Below are positions 1 through 11,145 of a stretch of 64,000 nucleotides of DNA, piece after piece. Within the stretch, counting starts at the first letter, position 1. Every line of letters begins with the position of its first letter. A model generated the notes under the pieces. It was not told the origin of the DNA. It worked only from the letters and a program-made list of their open reading frames with translations, and did no database searches. The translations under genes were made by a program, and so were the position numbers. This stretch comes from Zasmidium citrigriseum (Eukaryota; Ascomycota; Dothideomycetes; Mycosphaerellales; Mycosphaerellaceae), in the NCBI GenBank assembly GCA_002786025.1, contig NHNW01000021.1:434001-498000 (forward strand). The letters run 5' to 3'.

Positions 1-1653
1 GTGCACGAGAAGAATCAACAAGTCCAAATGATGGGCCAGATCTACGCCAGCGCAGACGGCGTCCTGGCATGCTTGGGACCACACACCAATGGAAGTGAGC
101 AATTGATCACGCGCCGAGTCACGGAAGAACCAGCGGCATACAACTTGAAAGACCGCGCGTGGATGTGGAAGATCGTGAGGGCCTTTTGGCAACGGCCATA
201 CTGGAAAAGGCTCTGGATCGTGCAAGAGTTTGAGTTGGCAAACCGAATTACTCTTCTTTGCGGCGACCACGTGGTGGAGTTTTCAGACCTCTCATTGATG
301 CCTTGGCGCAGCGACTGGACTGATCACATTCGCGGCGTACCTGGATCTGCACTACAAGCCATTCGAGGAGAACGTTCCCGGGCCGACCTCTGGGATACCG
401 TCTTGAATAATGTCAATCAGCAATGCGCTGACCCACGAGACCATGTCTATGGCATCCTTGCAATCTACGCTGCCGACTCAACAGCCTCCCAGCATCCGAT
501 CAAGGTCGACTACTCCATTGAGGCGCCGGCTCTTGCACTTGAGGTGATCAAACGGGTCCGCCCTGTGGTAAGTGACATGTCGAGATTCGGGACCCAGTTT
601 CTTGACATCTCAAGAGCCCTGAATATCTGCTCTGGAATAGGTCTGTCTGCAGTAGAAGACTTCAGGAACTCCCTCTTCAACGACACCTCAAGCACTACCG
701 AGCTCGATGATCGCGTCCTGGCGGCGTGCTGGGATAGCCTGCCAGCGACAAAAGAACTGCCGCATATGTTGCAAAATCTGCCACGGGGACACAAGGCGGC
801 TACATTCGATGCAGATCCTGCAGGCCGTCTAACCGTACGGCCATTCGAACAAGTCAATGATTTATGGCCTCCGGCGTTGCGAAAGCCCAAGACCCAAGAG
901 AAGTTCTTTGTACCTTCGCAAGATGCTGTCACACAGGTAGAATTCGAGATTGCCATTGGGGAATCCATGTACTATGTGACTGCTAGGGTGACTTCGATCG
1001 CCAGGCCCGGCGACCTCCTTCTCCGGACAGGATTGCACATCTACGGCGACGTCAACAAGAACTTTGATTCCGCTTCTGGACTCAGGGAACTGCACTCATT
1101 CCAAGTAGGGGGTGCTTCAACCGTGGAGCTCAACTACAGAGATCTCGAATCAAACTCTCCAGAGGAATTCATTGTGGTTCGTTGGATGGGCCCAGCTCTC
1201 TGGAAAGTCATCGGACAGGCACATATCACGGCTTGTGTTCTCCTCCATACCAGAACAGGCGACACGAGCCAGTCTTGCTTTTTCGATGACTGCACCCGGC
1301 CCTACCAGCCCTTGTACTCCCTCACTAGTCCAGAGGCAGCATTCCTGCAATGGACACACTGCTTGGCCCTATCGCGTACGCCGGCAGAGGGAAGGTCTCA
1401 ACTACTCGACGACATCGTCTCTCGGCCACCACCTTCGTCCTATTTCTACATGCCGCGGTTGGAAGACGACCTGTTCGAGTGCCGGAAGCATATCGAGGCG
1501 GATTGGGAGAGAAAGTTTTGTCGGCGGGTTCCTTTGCGTGAGAGCCAGAGCCAACATGTTTGGTTCTCGAAGGTGGGGACAACGTTGGCTGCTTGGAGAA
1601 TGGCTAAGGACTGGGAGGAGAGGATGAATCAACGAAACGGTTCAAGAGAATGA
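1..1653 (+). CDS. HET-domain (heterokaryon incompatibility) protein, 5' part missing
   Basis: The frame is open from the first base, so the true start lies before the window; the GTG at base 1 is not proposed as a start. The first residues carry the middle of a HET domain: a KNQQVQMMGQIY block that usually follows the conserved WIDAICINQ motif, then about residue 65-75 RPYWKRLWIVQE, the usual final HET block. The remaining ~450 residues are the variable C-terminal region. HET proteins mediate recognition of non-self after hyphal fusion and trigger cell death; the specific partner cannot be told from sequence. The visible 550 codons contain no obvious intron or stop, so this copy looks intact where seen, in contrast to the interrupted HET gene near 57 kb. 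Confidence 0.85.
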   Translation: MHEKNQQVQMMGQIYASADGVLACLGPHTNGSEQLITRRVTEEPAAYNLKDRAWMWKIVRAFWQRPYWKRLWIVQEFELANRITLLCGDHVVEFSDLSLMPWRSDWTDHIRGVPGSALQAIRGERSRADLWDTVLNNVNQQCADPRDHVYGILAIYAADSTASQHPIKVDYSIEAPALALEVIKRVRPVVSDMSRFGTQFLDISRALNICSGIGLSAVEDFRNSLFNDTSSTTELDDRVLAACWDSLPATKELPHMLQNLPRGHKAATFDADPAGRLTVRPFEQVNDLWPPALRKPKTQEKFFVPSQDAVTQVEFEIAIGESMYYVTARVTSIARPGDLLLRTGLHIYGDVNKNFDSASGLRELHSFQVGGASTVELNYRDLESNSPEEFIVVRWMGPALWKVIGQAHITACVLLHTRTGDTSQSCFFDDCTRPYQPLYSLTSPEAAFLQWTHCLALSRTPAEGRSQLLDDIVSRPPPSSYFYMPRLEDDLFECRKHIEADWERKFCRRVPLRESQSQHVWFSKVGTTLAAWRMAKDWEERMNQRNGSRE

Positions 1654-2496
1654 AGCTTCAATACAACCCGTCGACCGCTTGAGTAAGCCTACACTGCGAC
1701 GAGCGCCGGCCGTCCATCGAGGGCCGACTGAACTGAGGCTCGAACAAAAAGGGAAGACCGCCACCCTTGCGAGAGATGGCTTGCGGTGTGCTAACCACAA
1801 ATTTCTCATGAATTCGCTGGTCGGATTGAGCATCTTCCCTGAGAAGCGATCGATCAAGCTCTGTCTTATTCTGTCAGAATCAACACAGAATGTCTACTCG
1901 TCATAGGACCAGAGGCCATGCAGTCGAGGAGGAACAGCACTTTCTTGGTCACAGGCTTTACCACCAGAATGTGTTCTGGCCACGGTGAATACTGCACACA
2001 ACGGGAGTGGCGCTCATTCAACAAGCTGAACGCCTCTCTCATCCTTCAATCGGACCTGCAAAGGTTCTCGCCTAATAGAGTTCTCCAGAGTTCTATTGCA
2101 GCTCTAGATGGCAGGAGCTGTTCCTATGCGGCAGGCACAGGCCTTGGCTCCGGAGTCAACTTCAAGCCTTCGTCGACTTCTAACGCTTCTTGCTCGCAAT
2201 GTTCGGCGCCACAGACAGTCTTCTGGTGTACCGACTTGTCATCACCAGGCAATGGACCGGAATTCCTGCAACTGGTCGCTGTCTGATCAGAACAATGATA
2301 CTCGAAAGATGGAGGTGCAGTGCCAAGGTGCTCCTTTGGTTTGTGGCTGGCGTCGACACGGCACAGCGCTGTGCATGGCTTGCAGCACTGCACCGAAGAC
2401 GGGACGCATACATCTCGAGTATTATAAAAGAGCGGAGTTGACATCGATGCCTGGAATCAGGTCGAGGTTTCTGCACGACAAACCAATACACTCGTC
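1654..2496. other. Intergenic region, HET 3' end to Stig1-like gene
   Basis: No convincing gene. The open frames here (for example 1918-2286) lack domain features or usable splice structure. The last 75 bases are the core promoter of the next gene. Confidence 0.6.
2424..2430 (+). promoter_or_regulatory. TATA box of the Stig1-like gene
   Basis: The sequence TATAAAA stands 67 bases before the proposed ATG at 2497. That is a reasonable spacing for a fungal TATA promoter with a short leader. Confidence 0.5.
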
Positions 2497-4370
2497 ATGG
2501 CTCACTCAACCCTTCGCTTGCTCGCTGCCGTCCTCCTGTTCCTAGCTGTTGCTCTCGCGACCCCCCAGCCAGTATGCTCGACCGGTAAGTAGCCGTACCA
2601 CATCGCGAACGACCACAGAACAGACCTTGACATTCAAACAGGCATCTACAAGACACTATTGCCAGCACTCGGGAACGACCCAAAAGTCCAACAATTCTGC
2701 GCTACACTTCCAGCGAGCAGTAGCAAGCTCGACCGCTCGAAATGTCCGACCTCATTGAAGACCATGGCCTACTCAGTGATCCAGACTTTCTGTACATGTG
2801 TGAAAGATATCTGCACGACCGCAAAGTGCACAGGGGTCGCAGGCAGTCTTTGTCCCAAGCAACCATGTGGATATTCCTGCACTGATTTCAAAACGGACAA
2901 CCAGAACTGTGGCGCTTGTGGGATCAAGGTGAGTGAGAAACGAGAAACAGGAGTTGACCCAGCTTCTAAACCGCTCGAAGTGCACCGGTGGCAACACATG
3001 CCAGGCTGGCAAATGCCAAAGCCCACCGCCTGTCTGCGCGGCGCCCAAATTGACCTGTTCTGGAATCTGCCTTGATCCTCAATCGGACCCGAATAATTGT
3101 GGAAGCTGTGGACGTTCGGTAAGGGTCAAGCTTCGAAGACGTGATTATAGGTAGACAATGGCTGACCCTCTATCTAGTGCGCCGGAGGAGCGAAGACGGA
3201 CTGCAAGAACGGGCAATGCGTCTGCCCAAACTCGGGGACCTACTGCCCATTGACCGATCAGTGCAAAAACCTGAATACCGATCCGACCAACTGTGGTGGT
3301 TGTGGAGCGAGAGTAAGTTGTGGACCAATAGCGCTGTGTTCTCGTACCTGACAACGAACGGCAGTGCACCAGTGATCAGACGTGCGATGGTGGAAACTGC
3401 AAATGTCCTCCCGGCACCACGTTTTGCGCGGAAGCTCGAGGATGTGTTGATCTCACCTCTAACGACGACTACTGTGGGACTTGCGAAACTCAGGTACGTA
3501 TGTTTGGACGAATGCCTTCCAACGACTAGAGCTGACCTCTCCCCTTCAGTGCGCTGACCAGCAGTCATGCCTCAGCGGCGTATGTGCATGCCCGGCAGGC
3601 GAGCCAACATTCTGTCAACAGTCGAATACGTGCGTCGACGTTAGCTCGGATGCCAACAACTGCGGCGGCTGTGGGCAAGCGGTAAGTATCGGAGTCAGAA
3701 TCACATTCATCGAATATCTGAGGCCGAGAATGGCTTCATAGTGTAGAGAAAGCTGACTGCCGAAACCAGTGCGATTCCGGCGAGTTCTGTGTGCTCGGCA
3801 TGTGCCAGTGTCCCAATGCAGGCGAGACTTTCTGTCCATCAGCAGGTTCCTGCGTGGACCTGAACACCGAGCAGAATTTCTGTGGTGACTGCAATACTCA
3901 GGTAAGTACTATTGCCTGGACTTGTCACGTTTGAGGGCAACTGACGCTGAGAGCATCAAAAGTGCAAGGGCGATGAGTATTGTGAAGGCGGAACGTGCAA
4001 GCAGCTCCCCTGCGGCGAAGGGCAGATGCGCTGTGGCTCGTCCGGTTGCGTGGACACCACTTCGAACGACAGCAACTGCGGCGGTTGCGGGGTTACGGCA
4101 AGTCTTGAAATTCATATATACATATCATCACAGAAGGCTCGCAAATGCTGATTGATTTACGTAGTGTTCCTACACCGGATTGGGAGCAACACGCTGCAAA
4201 AACAGTCAGTGTTGTCAGGCACCACAAAGCTCATGCACCGTTGCTACGCAGTCGCAATGCGTAAGTGTTTCCCTCTTGATATCTTTGGGGATCGCTTTTA
4301 CTCATTTTTTCGACAGTGTTCGGGGGTGTGCTATGAATTCGCCCACACGGGGTATTTCATCTGTCAGTAG
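2497..4370 (+). CDS. Secreted cysteine-rich Stig1-like repeat protein, ten exons
   Basis: Exons: 2497-2584, 2642-2928, 2981-3118, 3178-3312, 3365-3493, 3550-3681, 3770-3901, 3963-4097, 4165-4260, 4317-4370; 441 residues in one frame. Residues 1-22 are a signal peptide, so the product is probably secreted. Exons 3-8 are 129-138 nt long and each encodes one module: it opens with Cys, continues with C-x(3)-C-x-C spacing and a CVDL/CVDV-like turn, and closes with an NCGxCG-type motif. This matches the stigma-specific Stig1-like cysteine pattern (PF04885). All introns after the first are phase 0 and fall before the first Cys of the next module, so each repeat is one exon. The module motif may bind lipid or carbohydrate, but the fungal role is unknown. 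Intron 8 starts with GC instead of GT. Confidence 0.82.
4098..4164 (+). other. GC-AG intron in the Stig1-like gene
   Basis: The coding phase and the repeat periodicity place the exon end after ACG at 4097, and the intron then begins GCAAGT. It ends in GTAG before a Cys codon. All other introns of this gene begin with GT. Confidence 0.7.
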
Positions 4371-5687
4371 TCGGAGACGGCGTCACGAGTTCATGAAACA
4401 TCGTTTTTGCACCTTCGTATGACTTGGGCTATGAAAGAGCGCAGGACAAATCTCCTTCCTTGCCAAGAAGCCACTGAGATCGCCGATTGGTAATGGCCGA
4501 TTGAAGCCTACGTACATTCGAGAACTGCTGTTTCAAAAAGCGTTGTTCGGTGCTCTGGGAGCGATTGAGATCAGCGTACTCGGACGAAGAGGCCGGACGA
4601 AGAGGCCGGACGAAGAGGCCGGACGAATTGACTCGTTCGACAAGGAGTGGCTAGTAAACCCAAAAAGGCGAACAATGGAAAACTAGAACTTTTCGACGAC
4701 GGCTCTTTGACCAGCAACGCAGCTATATGATGCGAGTTCAAGATCCGATTACAACTCAGAAGAATGGAACTTGTGCGATGTCATGTGAACGCTTGGCAAC
4801 TACTCCGCGGGCCAAGACAACGCACGACGCTAGCGCTCGTACATTCGTCTGCCCAGGCTCCTGGGTCCCAAACAGGAAGGAACAGAATCAATCGATCAGA
4901 TTAGCGGCATAACCAAGAGCCTGAGACCGGGTTTTCAGATTGGCCACCAATGCTTGGCATGTAGTCCAAACATTCTTTTCACCTTAGCTGCCAGACATCG
5001 CCTTGTCTTGACATCAGCCCTAAGACACGCGGCCAAAACGTGCAGCATGTTGAGAAGAACGATGATCGCCGTCGATTCGGTCAAGGTCATAGAGCACTTG
5101 ACATTCTGGGCTGCTTCACGGATGCCCGCCTGACTGGTTTTGCAAATTTACATGATTTGTGGCTTTATAGACCCGACGGGTAAGACCTTCAAGGCTATTT
5201 GACGACTTTGATGAAGGGAATCATCTCTTGGTAACGCTGATGTGGATCTGAGCTCCCTGGGTGGCCATCGCTCGATCGTACAGCATTGCAAAGAAGGCTA
5301 CATAGCAAACACCGTTTTGGGTATTCCGTCGACATGCGCAGAAGCAGCACAACACGACCATCTCTAGCGCAAGGCCTCCCGCCATGAACTTGGCTTCTCT
5401 TGCTTCCTACCACGTTCGGCGAAGTTGAACCAGCGGTTCCATACCAAGGAGAACGACCTCTGCATTCTCGCTTGACTTGTGGGCCAGGAACAATATTCTA
5501 CAACGTAGTATCGTTGCTGGGTGACGATCTCACAGATGGAGAACACAAGACGTACGATGAACACAATTCACTTGGCCGTGACCGAGACATATATATACCA
5601 CGGCCAATCCTGAGCAGATCCATACTCATCTGCACTCGACTCGATCACAGCAACTTCACCTCGACAAGTCCAGAGACCCTTTCAGCC
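4371..5687. other. Intergenic region with a short tandem repeat
   Basis: No gene is supported in these 1.3 kb. Features seen are a 13-bp tandem repeat near 4.6 kb and TATATATA at 5590-5597, about 90 bases before the next ATG. Open frames here have no recognisable content. Confidence 0.55.
4582..4627. repeat. Tandem repeat, 13-bp unit, about 3.5 copies
   Basis: The unit GGACGAAGAGGCC is repeated exactly three times (4582-4620) and followed by the first seven bases of a fourth copy. It lies in non-coding sequence. It is a simple minisatellite with no evident function. Confidence 0.9.
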
Positions 5688-6503
5688 ATGCCTTCATCAA
5701 CCCTCGGAGGTCTCTGCCTCATGGCAGGCCTGACAACCTTCGTCGCCACCTTCCCTTCAACTCCAGTCGGCCCAGCATTCGTGCAGCCGGCCCACTGCGA
5801 AGACTACGGCGAATGCATCGAAACCACCGTCTTCGGCTACAAAGTCCAGCGCCTCGTCAGCAACGCCACCCTGATCTCCACAGGCCTCGACCGTCGCCAA
5901 AGCGAGCCAGAAACCAACGTGGACGTCGGCCAGGACCAAGTCGAGCAACAGACCCTAGCCTACGACGGCGAAGAACCCCCAGCAGCCGTCTTTGGACAAC
6001 TCTGGGATCGCATCACCGAGGCCTGCTTCAGTAACACCTGTGATGGCAATAGCCCCGTCACGGCCGGCAACTACCAACTTTCCGTCACGGGCCAGTTCGC
6101 CGACACGGGCTCCCGCGATAACTTTGTCTCTCTGCTTCGTGAAGCTTTTTTCCGTACTCAGACGGTCGAGGTGGAGACTTCTGTCATCACTGTGCCGGGT
6201 CCTTCACCTGCTATACCTGGCGGGCAAAGACAGCAGAAGGTCCGCTACACAAAGGCCGTCGACTTCCTCAACGCCAATATCGTAAAAGCCCCCGCTGTGA
6301 CATATCTGAGACATCTACTGACCCTTTACTTCTAGTTTGGTGGCGAGAACTCGGGACAGTTCATGACTGTGAGGGTCACACAGGTTTCGAGTGGTGCTGG
6401 TTGCCCGTCTTATCTGAATGCTATCAATGCTGGGGGTGCGCTTGTGCCGGCTTTGGCGCCGTTCTTTGGAGTCATTTCTGTAGTATGCGCGGCTTTGGGC
6501 TGA
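5688..6503 (+). CDS. Hypothetical secreted protein, possibly GPI-anchored
   Basis: Two exons, 5688-6281 and 6336-6503, give 253 residues. I chose the ATG at 5688 because it begins a signal peptide (hydrophobic residues 5-20) and follows TATATATA by about 90 bases; the open frame itself runs further upstream. The mature part has a Cys pair (AHCEDYGECIE) near residue 40 and two central cysteines (ACFSNTC). The last ~22 residues are hydrophobic after a small-residue stretch (NAGG), which is compatible with a GPI signal. The intron has a CTGAC branch site and ends in CTTCTAG. I do not recognise a family. The secretion signals are seen directly; the GPI anchor is inferred. Confidence 0.68.
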
Positions 6504-6672
6504 GGGATTTGGAATCGATCATGGAAGGGACTTGGTCGTTGCCTCTCTGTGAAGTTCTTCAAGAGACAGCGCCAATCGACAGGGGGACGGTGTCTGTTCG
6601 TCTAAAAAGGGATATACAAGGCTTTCTATTTTTCTGTATTCACTAGTCCGTTCATACCATGCTTGGAAGTCT

Positions 6673-7793
6673 CTATACTGCCACAAGCGCCGGCCACCCG
6701 TCACTGAAGTCCAGCTTGTTCCACCCGAATCGATACGGAATGTCTTGCTCATCCTTCTGGTCTCTCAAGACTATTCGATAGTTGTCAGCACACTCTGTTC
6801 CACCCAATAATTTTGAAGCTGCTCACCATAATGATAATAAATAATCACCCCACCAGCCTCATCATCCTGTAGGATACCTTGCCCGCCAGGAGCCCAGATA
6901 TTATCATGAGTCCCTAGTATCATCGTCCCTCCATTCGCCTCCAGACAGCTCCTGCCCTCACGATCAACGAAACCGCCTCGAGGAGTTTCACTCCTACAGA
7001 CCATAACTTTGTAGACTTGGCCAGGGTCGTTGGGCCAGTGCCAACCGACGGGATCGAGGTCTGCTTCACCAGAACGCTCACAGCATTCCCCTGAGCTGAA
7101 GAAGAGGTAGTAGAAGCCGTTGTGGTAGTACTGATACGCCCCTTCGATATCCGGTCGATCGCCGGAAGAGTTATGCGCGAGGTTTGCAACGTCGTTTCCG
7201 TTTGGGACGCCGGTGAGAGAGTCGCTGAGGGGTATGTTATAGATCCCGTGTTTGTAGGATCCGAAAGTCAGGAGGTTGCGAGTCTGGCCTCGAGAGGGAT
7301 CTTTCGGGAGGAGAGCGGCGTCGAGGATGTTGTATTCGTCTTTCCAGGGGATGGTCAAGTATCCTGCCGAGATATCCCAACTCCCTGGCTCGAGATTGGG
7401 GGATGTGGCGACGCCGATCTGCCCGTCGTGGCTGGGGATGTGGACTCCGTCGTGGCCGTTGTAGAAGAGGTAGTAGGTCCCGTCAACGTTGTACATGGCG
7501 GGTGCGCCGTGGTTGCCAGTTCCGAGATCGTTTTCATCGTAATTGTACAAGGCGGTGTTGAGTGCTTTGGCCCAAGGCCCGTAGAGGGAATCGGCAGTCC
7601 ATACGGTCAGGTCGTTCGGAGTTGTGTAGAGGAAGAGTTTTCCGTCCGAGGCGCGGCGGATGAGCCCTGGGTCGAGGGTGCTGTTGTAGACTCCTGGGAT
7701 GTCGCCTGTGATGGGTTCGGGGTTGGGGAAGGCGGCCGTTGCTAGGAGTGGGAGGAGGGCTGCTGTCAGAGCGGTTGTGAGTGATCTATGCAT
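6673..7793 (-). CDS. Glycoside hydrolase family 43 (arabinanase/xylosidase-like), secreted
   Basis: Exons 7793-6827 and 6770-6673, 354 residues. The ATG at 7793 starts a signal peptide; the upstream ATG in the same frame would hide it. The protein is a five-bladed GH43 enzyme that cleaves arabinan or xylan side chains outside the cell. Candidate catalytic residues are Asp in TLDPGLI (base), Asp in NILDAAL (pKa modulator) and Glu in DIEGAYQYY (acid). The 56-nt intron (6771-6826, CTGAC branch site) restores the family end YYHYV...FGWNKLDFSDGWPALV; without it the frame stops early in a meaningless tail. Plant cell-wall arabinan is the likely substrate type, but the exact specificity cannot be read. 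The promoter holds an inverted repeat (7824-7846). Confidence 0.88.
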
Positions 7794-8179
7794 TTTGGTT
7801 TGTTGTCGAAAATGTGTGAGTCTGTGAAGTGTCAGGAGGACTTCACGTCTTATACTTGAGCCTGTGATGCTAATAGTAACTCCCATGTTACACGGCATGG
7901 GCTGTGGGGATGGGGCTGAATTGGATGGAAGTCGGCTGAAGACAACCCTTGTCGAACATCGTCAACTTGGCGAAGGATCAAGCATTGAAGAAGTCCTCAA
8001 TTGGTTGTTCGGCATTCTGCTGTCGGCAAAAGATCGACAGGTCGTTGCTATTATCAGCATGTTGTCTTTAATTTCGACGTCATTCATGGTCAGTGAGATT
8101 TTGGCCTGCCGGTTCCTGATGGCAATGCAAGGTACCAAGACTTCAGAAGTCTCATCGCGCCTCCGAAGAACGGCTGGGC
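7794..8179. other. GH43 upstream region
   Basis: This is the promoter side of the GH43 gene and the 3' side of the phosphatase-like gene. It contains a perfect 7-bp inverted repeat, GTGAAGT at 7824-7830 and ACTTCAC at 7840-7846, 31 bases from the GH43 start. No gene is seen. Confidence 0.5.
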
Positions 8180-9213
8180 CTAAAGATCCACGAGCTTCTC
8201 ATTCCCTTTCTTGGTCCCTTGCAGGTTGCTCTTGACTCGGTTCAGGTCATCAGGCGTAACTTCTATCGACTCCAGATACGCCTCCACGCCCTTGTACTTC
8301 ACTTCCAAATGATCCAGCAATCCCTCAATATACTCCTCCGAAGTCCACTTCCTCTCCGGCTCCTCGTCAGGGTCAATGCCCAACTCTCTTAACCTCGTCC
8401 TCCGCTCTGCTTTCAAAGCATCTTCCCACTGGAAGGAGAGCTCGTTATCGTGAATGATGCTCTCGTCCGACACATCTAGAAGCTTGAGGATGAGACAAAC
8501 AATGAAACCGGTGTTAGGTCCACAGACAAGCACCGGACACTCGTCTGTAGCGAGTGCTTCAAAGACGGCTTTGATCTGTCGTGTCGAGAGGGCGAGGTAT
8601 TGAATCGCCATGTTGAGTGGCGAGGGATCCTTCCAGGCGTTGTGGAACAGGAGCTTTCGATATCTTTGGTAGTCTGCTCCTAACGTGTATACGAAGCCTT
8701 TCCTGCTTCATGTCAGTGGGCAGTGACTTGAGTTTGAATGATGACACGTACGTCTTGTCCATCCACGACCATTTCTTTTTTAAGGCATCTCTGCAAGCTT
8801 GTGATTGAATGGCAATCTCATGGACGGAGAGGTCGAGAACTTGGTAATGATGAATCCCGTCTTCATATGCCGGCTTGTATACCAAATGATCATTGAGATC
8901 GACGACGAAGTTCGGAGGCCTTGCGCGAGATTCAGCTTCACGCCACTCAGAAGTTCAGTCTATTTCACTCACGGGCCTGCCAGGCTGATTATCGTTCTGA
9001 TGCCTAGGTCATGTTGGAGATGCTGTCTATCGGACTTGGTGGCCTTGTCTTTGAAAGTGGTAAGCTATCGCAACTCTTTGTACTAGTGCTCACGAACTCA
9101 CCAATGTACGAGCTGCGAAACAGTCTTCCCGGCCCAACGCCTGTGCGGCTTCCGATCGCGCTGCTGACATCTCGGAAGTTAATGATGCCTTCAAGTCTGC
9201 TCTTCTCAGTCAT
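8180..9213 (-). CDS. IphP-type tyrosine phosphatase-like protein with a broken P-loop
   Basis: Exons 9213-9102, 9048-8973, 8919-8752, 8702-8180; 292 residues. The fold matches the IphP / Y_phosphatase3 family (PF13350): INFRDVSS near residue 11, GPGRLFRSSYI at 27-37, LGIRTIISLAGP at 53-64, and FVYTLGADYQRYRKLL before the active-site region. In this family the active site is HCTxGKDRTG, that is C-x5-R. Here the same place reads LVCGPNTGFIV: the Cys is kept, but the loop is shortened and the essential Arg is gone. The product is therefore probably inactive as a phosphatase and may act by binding. The rest of the frame is intact, which argues against simple decay. The three introns (53, 53 and 49 nt) all have good donors. 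Confidence 0.8.
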
Positions 9214-9414
9214 ATTGGAAATGTTGATGTCGAATGGAAACCAGGATTGGTGTTGAAGAAAGTAGACCACATGCTTTGCCGCACGAACGCGCTAAGCTTG
9301 CCGTACGCCGAGGAGTGTCTCCGCGGAAGGTCTTCCATTAGTGGCGTATAAGCTCTATCGCTGTTCTGTGGACTGTAAATTATAGCAGTATACAACTTGA
9401 ATCGCTCAAGCTCA

Positions 9415-11145
9415 TTAGTAGTCTTCGCTCTGCGCTGTGCCGCGCTGCCATTTGCTTCTCTTCATGACAGCAGTGATGGCGTGTCTGACAGCCGTGCCGG
9501 CTTTCTCGATCTCCTTCTTCGATAGAGCGGCAGTGGCAGACACTTTGAGTGCTGGGTGTGGTTGATACTCCTCCGCTGCATCTCGGGGATGCAAGCCTTC
9601 CATCAGTGGCATGCTCTTGAGGCGAGTGATCAGAACAGAATGATTGTTGAGGCACTGGGAGTTATCAGCGGTCCGCTTCTGCCGATCTTTGTTTGAGAAG
9701 ACTCACCTCCTCGACACATTCTTGTAGCAATCGATCCTGTTCTGACAATGTGAGGCGGCGATCTTGAACCACTTTCTCCTTCAACACCAAGTGGAGAACT
9801 GGATTGCATGGCGCGCTCGTGCATCTCACCCAGTCACTTCGTACCAGCTGCTGACGTAGAGACTCGGTGCGTTCTTGCAAGGTCCGGATGTCATTTTCTC
9901 CATCGCTAGATTGAAGTCTTGAGATCACAGCAGACGCTGTAGTGGTCAGGAACGTCGGTAGTGAAGCTGAGAATGTCAGAGCAGGCGAATTGAGGCGTTG
10001 ATGCTCGACCATGATGCTGTATCCGGTGCAGAAGCCACCACCCGCGGCAATACCGCCAGCCAAGCTGCCCACGATGATGTCGATGTTGGAGGCGTTAATG
10101 TTCTGCAGCTCTGTGACACCTCTGCCTGTCCGACCCAGGACGCCGTATGACCAACTGGAAGGAAGTACACATTAGTGAATACGTTGAAATGCTCATTGTA
10201 GGGGTTGACTCACGTTTCATCAAGCACAATACGAAACTTGTACTTGTGCTTGATCTCAAGAAGCCTCCGCAAGTCGACCATGTCGCCGACATTTTCAGAC
10301 AGACCTTCAGTGATGATGAACCTCCTCGTCAAGGGCCTGCGCTCGCTCACCAGCTTGGCAAGGACCCTCTCCAGATCGTCCATGTCATTGTGCTCATACC
10401 AGCGGACGATGCTTCTTGATGCCTGAATGCCCTTTCGGATTGCAAAGTTGACAGCGCGATCAGCCACAATGATGTCTCCTCGCTTGCAGAAAGCCGACAA
10501 GACACTGCTGATGGTGGAGAAGCTCTGTGAGTAGAGGGCAGTGTTCTCGGTTCCGAAATGCGCTGCGATTTCCTTCTCGAGCTTCATGTGCACATCGAAA
10601 GTTCCTGCGAAACCTGGTGCGGAGCATGGGCCAACGCCGTAGGTACGAATGGCGGAAATGGCTGTATCAACGAGGGCTTGGTTGTTCGAGTAGTTGTAAT
10701 GGTTGTAATTGGCAAGGTTGGTGACAGTTCGGCCGTCTTGGAGTTTGGTCTTTGGACCGGAAGGTGCCTCTCGGTGCAGGATGGGCAGGTTCTCCGTGAA
10801 GTCCAGCTGTGCGGATGGCAGATCGTCCACCAAAGGCTCTGGCGTCCATTCTTCAACCAGCTCATTGACTTCGTTCTCGCTCAGATCCATGTGGCTGTCT
10901 TTCTTCCGCGGGCTATACTGCTTGGCCAGGACGTATCGTACTGCTACCAAGAATAGGAGCAGCTCAATGACGGTACGGACGGGGTCATTTTGGTGTGAAG
11001 ATTGAACGTAGCGAATTACCACAGCCGAGCCTGGAATGCGTTGAAGGAAGGTCGCTGTCGTACTTAACAGCGATTGCGTGTTCGCCGCGAGGTTTGCCAT
11101 TGTGTCAGAAAATGCCACTGGCGTCTGTACCATCGGCTGCTCCAT
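9415..11145 (-). CDS. LCB1: Serine palmitoyltransferase subunit 1
   Basis: Exons 11145-10214, 10154-9707, 9654-9415; 539 residues, the usual size for fungal Lcb1. With Lcb2 it forms serine palmitoyltransferase in the ER membrane, which condenses serine and palmitoyl-CoA in the first step of sphingolipid synthesis. A membrane segment (residues ~60-75) precedes the alpha-oxoamine synthase fold: NYNHYNYSNN, GVGPCSAPGFAGTFDVH, then DETWSYGVLGRTGRG across the first splice site. Lcb1 lacks the PLP-binding lysine carried by Lcb2, and I see no Lys motif after the GxxGG segment, which fits Lcb1. The gene is expected to be essential. It is a housekeeping gene among accessory ones. Confidence 0.95.

Noticed and set aside
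7122..7745. Plus-strand frame of 207 codons opposite the GH43 gene
   Set aside because: It is a shadow of the GH43 coding exon, whose catalytic motifs are clear on the other strand.
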